Below, one piece after another: positions 22,371 to 27,268 of a DNA stretch of 27,268 nt. Within the stretch, counting starts at the first letter, position 1. Every line of letters begins with the position of its first letter. Under the pieces are notes generated by a model. It made no database searches, was not told where the DNA came from, and was given only the letters and a program-made list of their open reading frames with translations. The translations under genes were made by a program, and so were the position numbers. The stretch comes from Euryarchaeota archaeon UBA39 (lineage in GTDB: Archaea; Thermoplasmatota; Poseidoniia; Poseidoniales; Thalassarchaeaceae). The stretch covers positions 1 through 27,268 of the forward strand of contig DAQW01000054.1 in NCBI GenBank assembly GCA_002503045.1. The letters are read 5' to 3'.

Positions 22371-24431
22371 ATGGGTGATTCGGTGGATGAGCGCGTCGAG
22401 TTCCTAGCGGCCGAGATTACTCGTCATTCTGAATTGTATTACAATCACTCAGCTCCTGAAATTTCAGACTCTGAATTCGATATTCTATGGGCTGAATTGA
22501 AGCAATTAGATCCTGAAAATGAAGTGCTACATCGGGTGGGGCCCGAGCCATTACCTGGAACTGTGAAAGTCGAACATTTGTTTCCAATGCTTTCACTCGA
22601 TAAAGGAACAACAGATGATGACATAGTTCATTTTGTGACCCAATCAACATCTGGCGGAAAACGATATTTGGCTCAACCCAAATTAGATGGTTCAGCATTA
22701 TCTCTCGAGTATGTCTCTGGAAATCTTCACCGTGCAGCCACTAGGGGAAGTGGAGAGAGAGGAGAAGATGTGACTTTGAATGCAAAGCTAGTAGCTAATA
22801 TTCCCACTCGTTTGAATCACCCATATACTATTCATGTACGAGGAGAGGTTGTCATGCCTCTGAAAACCTTTGAAGAAAAATACAGAGAGATTTCCCCCAA
22901 TCCTAGAAATTTGTGTTCTGGAGCGCTACGTCAAAAACATGGAGATGGAAAAGCGGATGCATCGGATTTGGTGTTTTGTGCCTATGATGTTCAATTCCCA
23001 TCTGATCCTCCTATGGTAAAGTATGATAGTGAATTGTTGCATTGGTTACAAGAAGCTGGTATTGAGCCTGCTCCATGGCAAATTTTCGAATCAGAAAACC
23101 CCCAGAATGAAATGATTGAATATACAGAAGAATGGAGTTTGAAGAGACCAATTTATGAATTTGAAATTGATGGAATTGTATTCAAATTAGATGAATTAGA
23201 AAACCGTTCCAAATTAGGAGTTACTGCCCACCATCCAAGATGGGCATTAGCATGGAAATTTCCCTCTCAAGAGGCACATTCTGTTTTGTTGGATGTTGAT
23301 TGGCAGACAGGAAGAACCGGCTCAATTACTCCTGTTGCACGTATAGCTCCTCAAATGGTTGGAGGAGTAACTGTAGAAAATGTCACATTACACAATGTGG
23401 GAGAAGTTGAAAGATTAGGGATCAAAATTGGTGACAAAGTGAAGATTACTCGTCGAGGAGACGTTATTCCTAAAATCATTGAAAATTTGGGACCAGCATC
23501 ATCTACTGATTTAGAAAATAGATTTCATGCAGATGGAACTGGATTTACTGGGGTACTATCATTTCAGGAAATCGTCATTCCTGAAAATTGTCCAGCCTGT
23601 AATCGTCCTTTGACGATGGAAGGAGCATTTCTAAGGTGTTTAGCATTAGATTGTGATGCTAGAATCGCCAGATCCCTAGCATATTGGTGTCGATCTTTAG
23701 AAATGGATGGCATTGGTGGGAAATTGATTGAAGCCTTACTTTCTAATGATTTAATTTCTTCAATTGCAGATATGTATCGGCTAACCCATTCTGAATTATC
23801 TCAATTAGATAGAATGGGTGAAAAAAGTGCGAACAATGTTATTCAAGAATTAACAAAAACTAGAACATTGAATTTAGCAAAGTTCCTTCATGCTTTGGGA
23901 ATGGAAAGAATAGGCCCAGAAGTTGCAACATCAATATCTCAACATTTCAGATCACTTGAGAAATTACTTCATTGGGTTGACGAAGGTGATGATGAAGAAT
24001 TAACCAAGATTGATGGAATAGGGGACAAGGTTACGTCGATTTTCAGAGAGGGAATATCAAAGCGCAGGTCCCTTATTGATGAACTCCAAGAAATAATTAT
24101 TGTTACAGATGAAGAAGAAAAATCGAAAGGTCTTCTAAATGGGCTATCATTTTGTATTACAGGCTCTCTTTCTCGCCCAAGAAAAGAAATTGCTGAAGAT
24201 ATTAAGAATGCAGGTGGCAAGGTAGTATCCAGTGTTTCAGGGAACCTTGACTATTTGCTTGCAGGTGAATCTGCAGGTTCCAAACTAGAAAAAGCACAAA
24301 ATCTTGGAGTTACAATTCTTGATGAGAACACTCTACAGATACTGATGAATGGTGAAAATAACTCTTCAGTCGAGTCAAATAATCAACAGACTACTCCTTC
24401 CAAAACAGGAACCTTGGATGATTGGATTTAG
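22371..24431 (+). CDS. ligA: NAD+-dependent DNA ligase LigA
   Basis: It seals 3'-OH/5'-phosphate nicks using NAD+. The product is 686 residues, normal for LigA, with domains in order: Ia (YYNHSAPEISDSEFD, residues ~23-37, NAD+ binding); adenylation domain with catalytic Lys104 in KLDG; RGEV at 158-161; EIDGIVFKL (~265-273); OB fold (~312-395, TGRTGSITPVA); zinc finger Cys407, Cys410, Cys423, Cys428; helix-hairpin-helix repeats (~440-580); BRCT (~586-660). A poorly conserved linker ends in TGTLDDWI, which resembles an archaeal PCNA-binding box. The start is the ATG at 22371 after GGGTGGA. LigA is a bacterial enzyme found in only some archaea (haloarchaea, Marine Group II), which suggests ancient transfer. 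Its stop abuts the stop of the convergent PAC2 gene. Confidence 0.97.
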   Translation: MGDSVDERVEFLAAEITRHSELYYNHSAPEISDSEFDILWAELKQLDPENEVLHRVGPEPLPGTVKVEHLFPMLSLDKGTTDDDIVHFVTQSTSGGKRYLAQPKLDGSALSLEYVSGNLHRAATRGSGERGEDVTLNAKLVANIPTRLNHPYTIHVRGEVVMPLKTFEEKYREISPNPRNLCSGALRQKHGDGKADASDLVFCAYDVQFPSDPPMVKYDSELLHWLQEAGIEPAPWQIFESENPQNEMIEYTEEWSLKRPIYEFEIDGIVFKLDELENRSKLGVTAHHPRWALAWKFPSQEAHSVLLDVDWQTGRTGSITPVARIAPQMVGGVTVENVTLHNVGEVERLGIKIGDKVKITRRGDVIPKIIENLGPASSTDLENRFHADGTGFTGVLSFQEIVIPENCPACNRPLTMEGAFLRCLALDCDARIARSLAYWCRSLEMDGIGGKLIEALLSNDLISSIADMYRLTHSELSQLDRMGEKSANNVIQELTKTRTLNLAKFLHALGMERIGPEVATSISQHFRSLEKLLHWVDEGDDEELTKIDGIGDKVTSIFREGISKRRSLIDELQEIIIVTDEEEKSKGLLNGLSFCITGSLSRPRKEIAEDIKNAGGKVVSSVSGNLDYLLAGESAGSKLEKAQNLGVTILDENTLQILMNGENNSSVESNNQQTTPSKTGTLDDWI

Positions 24432-25241
24432 TTATCCATACAACATTCCAGAGGGTTGAGAAGATTCAGCTTCTTCTTCCATTTTACCAAGATGGGCTTC
24501 CATCATTTCTCGAATCTGCTCCTCAATTCTTTCAGCTTCTTCGATTAGAGGGTCTGTAGGCAATGAAAGATTAGGGAATAACAAATCCAATTTTTCTATA
24601 ATTCTTGAAGCAGCTCTTGCATCAGGCAGTCCGGCTCCAGGAGGTCCATTGGCTTCTGCAAGTATTGCGAATGTATCAAGCCCACGTCTTCGACATTCAC
24701 CCAACAGCAAACCAGTCATTCCCGCAATAACGCCTTGTTTTAGGAGAGGAATTTCCATTTCTTGAAGACGCTTTCTTGTTGCAGGAGTGGCACCAATTCC
24801 TAGTAGAGTTTCATCTGATTCGTCATCATCAATGATTTCGTGAGCATGTTCATCAGTATGTGAAAACGAATCAATTAGGACTCCTCCAGCAACCTTTGCT
24901 TCTTTGGACCAATCGAGAAGAACTTCACTTAATGGAAGAGCCATTTCGTTTCGAATGGGTATCTCTGAAACAATGAGGATTAATTTGTCACACCCATCAA
25001 CATTGCACACAGGCTCACCTGCATAGAATCTTAGCGGAGGCATGGGCTGTCCATCTTTTACCAAACAAACTGCTGGTAATCCTGATGCTCTTACTCCACC
25101 TACAAATGTAAGATCTAGTTGTTCTACAAGGTAGTGTGCTACTATCGAAGTTACATAACTGACCGAAGGAAAACAAGTGATTACTAACGCTCCTTCAGCA
25201 TCGACACTCTCACTGACCTTCAGAATTGGTTGGGTACTCAT
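24432..25241 (-). CDS. PAC2-family protein, proteasome assembly chaperone-like
   Basis: The product is 269 residues. PAC2-family traits seen: an N-terminal LVITCFPSVSYVTSIVAHYLVEQLDLTFVGGV (~18-49), SGLPAVCLVKDGQPMPPLRFYAG (~53-75), a LILIVSEIPI strand and the late GMTGLLLGECRRRG with EANGPPGAGLPDARAA. The archaeal homologue PbaB is known to help assemble the 20S proteasome; the family is broad, so this exact role is inferred. The C-terminus is a Glu-rich helical tail. ATG follows CGGAG at 5-base spacing. It is divergent from the Fe-S nuclease gene and tail-to-tail with ligA with no intergenic base. The stretch HTDEHAHEIIDDDESDE is an unusual acidic/His insertion. Confidence 0.87.
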   Translation of the reverse strand: MSTQPILKVSESVDAEGALVITCFPSVSYVTSIVAHYLVEQLDLTFVGGVRASGLPAVCLVKDGQPMPPLRFYAGEPVCNVDGCDKLILIVSEIPIRNEMALPLSEVLLDWSKEAKVAGGVLIDSFSHTDEHAHEIIDDDESDETLLGIGATPATRKRLQEMEIPLLKQGVIAGMTGLLLGECRRRGLDTFAILAEANGPPGAGLPDARAASRIIEKLDLLFPNLSLPTDPLIEEAERIEEQIREMMEAHLGKMEEEAESSQPSGMLYG

Positions 25242-25308
25242 GGTACTCCGTGTATGTCGGTGGAATTAATCATTGGGCCGTAACATGTCGCGTCAAGGGG
25301 GAGGCGAG

Positions 25309-26466
25309 ATGACGGTACCTGCACACCAACTTTCACCTTCTTCCTGGAACAATTATGAGTCCTGTCCAAGGAAGTATTGGCTTTCACGACAACGACTTCC
25401 TCGTAAAGCAGGGATGGCTGCAACCATTGGTACTGCAGTTCATGATAGTGTAGAAGATATGTGCAACTTAGATCTTAGTTCTCGAGATGCCGATGAGGTA
25501 GGTTGGCTCCCACCAACTGCCAAGGCAATTTTAGATCTTCATTGGGATAAAGAGAAAGAGATTTTTCTGGGAACTCCTCGTCATCCAGCCTTCAAAGATG
25601 GAGAAATTATCCGTGCTCATGATTTATTGATTGGTTCACTTAATCTTCTAATTTCAAATGCTAAAATTGGAAAGGTTCGGATGTCTGAAGTTTCTATTGC
25701 ACAATGGAGAATGGTGCAAGATACGGTTCTTGCCGCTGAAGGAACCTTGCGATCTTCTTGTGGGAGACTCATGGGCCGTCTTGATTTATTGGTAAAGGAA
25801 TTAGATGAAGATAGAAATCCTGTTGGATGGATAGTTGCAGATTTGAAAACAGGTAAAATGCCTACTGGAGGTCTCTATGATACTGTTAGTAGGCAGTTGC
25901 GATTTTATCGTGACATGTTATTGGAAATCAATCCGAATGCTCCCAAAGTACGTGCACAAGGTTGGTATTCTGCTGGCCCTAAAGTGTATGAGGCAGAGGG
26001 CCCATCGGTTTTGGATGATGCATTTAGAGCATGGGAAGGAATGGCAATTACAAAGGAACCTTTGGAAGCAAATCCTGATGAGGATGCTTGCCGTTTTTGT
26101 GAATGGAAAGCTTGGTGCCCATCTTGGTTTTATTCAAGAACAAATGGGGGTTTGCCTCCAAGTGAAGGATTATTTCGAGATGAAGTTGCAATTGTATTGC
26201 AATTTGATTCAGCCAGTGGTGCATGTATGGTAGAATTACTATCATCAAAGGATGAAGAAGGAGGTATTATTCCCTCTGGACGAACTATTGGGATTATTTG
26301 CAAAGGTCAATCATTAGATCAAATGAGAGAAGTAATGGAATCCGACCACCGAGGAGCAGTATTTCTCGGTTCAATTCGATCTAATTCTCGTCCTTGGGCG
26401 ATGGGAGATTGGAGTGAAGTGCTACCTTGGACTCCATTGTTAGAATCTGTTCGTGATCGAAAGTAG
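25309..26466 (+). CDS. PD-(D/E)XK nuclease with Fe-S cluster motif (Cas4/RecB-like)
   Basis: The product is 385 residues. The start is set by AAGGGGGAGG (25295-25304) four bases before the ATG; upstream in-frame starts at 25273 and 25285 are less likely. Nuclease residues: His45 in GTAVH, Asp159 in GRLDLL, Asp178 and Lys180 in ADLKTGK, and QLRFY (Gln196), the RecB/Cas4 arrangement. Four Cys fit a 4Fe-4S cluster as in Cas4 and AddB: Cys19 in ESCPRKYWL, then Cys261, Cys264 and Cys270 in CRFCEWKAWC. Residues ~288-376 form an extra beta-rich C-terminal domain of unknown type. No helicase domain is fused and no cas genes are nearby, so a CRISPR role is not supported. Inferred: single-strand DNA processing in repair. 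It ends directly against the convergent exonuclease gene. Confidence 0.9.
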   Translation: MTVPAHQLSPSSWNNYESCPRKYWLSRQRLPRKAGMAATIGTAVHDSVEDMCNLDLSSRDADEVGWLPPTAKAILDLHWDKEKEIFLGTPRHPAFKDGEIIRAHDLLIGSLNLLISNAKIGKVRMSEVSIAQWRMVQDTVLAAEGTLRSSCGRLMGRLDLLVKELDEDRNPVGWIVADLKTGKMPTGGLYDTVSRQLRFYRDMLLEINPNAPKVRAQGWYSAGPKVYEAEGPSVLDDAFRAWEGMAITKEPLEANPDEDACRFCEWKAWCPSWFYSRTNGGLPPSEGLFRDEVAIVLQFDSASGACMVELLSSKDEEGGIIPSGRTIGIICKGQSLDQMREVMESDHRGAVFLGSIRSNSRPWAMGDWSEVLPWTPLLESVRDRK

Positions 26467-27268
26467 TTAGAGGATTTCTTTGACTTTCTTTATTGCCTCT
26501 TCATTTAATGGGCCTGCTGGTGAGCAGAGCCACCGAATATATCCTGGATCTTCCTTTGCAATTACATGTAAATCTCTTGACCGATATTTCCCAAAATTAA
26601 AGATAATCCTATCTCCATTTTTTCGTAATTTTCCCCCAGAACCTTTCAATGGTTCTAAGTCATCTAATCCAGGGCCAAGTTGATTAGTTTCAGATTCTCC
26701 AGTAGAAATCCATTGTTCTAATTCTTTAGCAGAACAGCGAAAATGTCGAGGGTGTTTGGCAATCCATCTCCAAAGGAGCAGAAGAGTTGCCCCTGCATCA
26801 GCAGCAGCATCGTGAGCATTATTCAATGAAATATTTTCACCACGACATAATGTTCCAAGATCATGCCTCCCAGGAATCCTGAGTCGTTTTGCAAGTCTGA
26901 GTGTGTCAATCATTGCATGTGGTTTAGGGATTAATCGTCCAATTCTAGTGAATTCAGAAGTTAGTAAGGGCCAATCATATCTTTGGATATTATGTCCAAT
27001 CACAATTGAATCCTTTAACAGATCATGTATCGTATCTGCGTGTTCTGAAAACAACCCCTTTCCTTTTACATCTTTGTCATATATTCCATGGACTGCACTT
27101 GCTCCAGCAGGAATTTTACAAGTAGGATCAACAATTTGGTTTTCAGAAATTATTTCTCCGTCAATACCACTTCCTACTAGGGCATATTGGACGATTCTAT
27201 CGCGTCGCGTATCCAGACCTGTAGTTTCCAAATCGAATGCTAGAACCCGAAATCCATCAAATGGGTCC
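26467..27268 (-). CDS. DnaQ/ExoX-like 3'-5' exonuclease, 5' end outside window
   Basis: The frame stays open to the window edge; 266 residues are visible, starting just before VLAFDLETTGLD, so probably only a few N-terminal codons are missing. All DEDDh residues are present: Asp12 and Glu14 (DLETT), IGHN with Asp98 (IGHNIQRYD), and His152 and Asp157 in HDAAADA. This is the RNase T/DnaQ exonuclease fold. The C-terminal ~40 residues (FNFGKYRSRDLHVIAKEDPGYIRWL) match the small domain found at the end of exonuclease X-like proteins. Known family role: removal of 3' nucleotides in proofreading or repair. It converges on the Fe-S nuclease with no intergenic base. Confidence 0.93.
   Translation of the reverse strand, partial: DPFDGFRVLAFDLETTGLDTRRDRIVQYALVGSGIDGEIISENQIVDPTCKIPAGASAVHGIYDKDVKGKGLFSEHADTIHDLLKDSIVIGHNIQRYDWPLLTSEFTRIGRLIPKPHAMIDTLRLAKRLRIPGRHDLGTLCRGENISLNNAHDAAADAGATLLLLWRWIAKHPRHFRCSAKELEQWISTGESETNQLGPGLDDLEPLKGSGGKLRKNGDRIIFNFGKYRSRDLHVIAKEDPGYIRWLCSPAGPLNEEAIKKVKEIL

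Noticed and set aside
25309..26466. Cas4-like nuclease as evidence for a CRISPR-Cas system.
   Set aside because: No cas1, cas2 or array in the window; Fe-S PD-(D/E)XK nucleases of this kind are common in archaea outside CRISPR loci.

Overview
The window looks like a chromosomal segment of a marine planktonic euryarchaeon, most likely Marine Group II (Candidatus Poseidoniales) or a close relative. Archaeal markers are ribosomal protein L18e, the archaeal-order L13-S9-RpoN cluster, RNA polymerase subunit RpoN, and a PAC2-family proteasome-assembly protein. These sit beside a bacterial-type NAD+-dependent DNA ligase and very large secreted proteins with Asp-rich calcium-binding repeats, a combination typical of that group. 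The lineage call is an inference from gene content; no search was run.

Layout. (1) 1-10967: a surface-protein block. It holds the 3' part of a protein with ~90-residue Ig-like (He_PIG type) repeats, a small membrane-anchored protein on the minus strand, and a ~2,570-residue protein with about thirty DxDxDG calcium loops, Ig-like domains, an EF-hand-like loop, one membrane helix and a DUF4129-like cytoplasmic tail. (2) 10968-11910: a divergent, Met-rich aquaporin-fold (MIP) protein that has lost both NPA motifs, with a clear TATA box and Shine-Dalgarno and a strong hairpin/T-run terminator. (3) 11908-13604, minus strand: a small Rieske Fe-S protein overlapping a SAP/zinc-ribbon membrane protein, plus a short unknown protein. 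(4) 13716-15302: the overlapping L18e-L13-S9-RpoN operon followed by tRNA-Pro(GGG) with an encoded CCA. (5) 15349-22330: a 1,576-residue beta-helix surface protein, a small three-helix membrane protein and an ALDH4-type P5C dehydrogenase, closely spaced. (6) 22371-27268: LigA, a PAC2 protein, a Cas4/RecB-like Fe-S nuclease and a DnaQ/ExoX-like exonuclease cut by the window end. The last four genes form two tail-to-tail pairs with no intergenic base.

How the genes fit together. The three large surface proteins share an architecture: exported repeats, Asp-rich calcium loops, and a C-terminal helix starting ILPL followed by basic residues. Together with the small anchored proteins they suggest investment in a calcium-stabilised, probably glycosylated cell surface. 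The ribosomal cluster is conventional, but rpoK does not follow rpoN. The last region combines a ligase, a Fe-S nuclease and a proofreading-type exonuclease, which suggests but does not prove a shared role in DNA repair or replication.

No CRISPR array, insertion sequence, integrase or replication origin was seen. The least ordinary items are the NPA-less aquaporin-like protein, the DUF4129-tailed giant protein, the shared ILPL anchor, and a PIP-box-like tail on the bacterial-type ligase.
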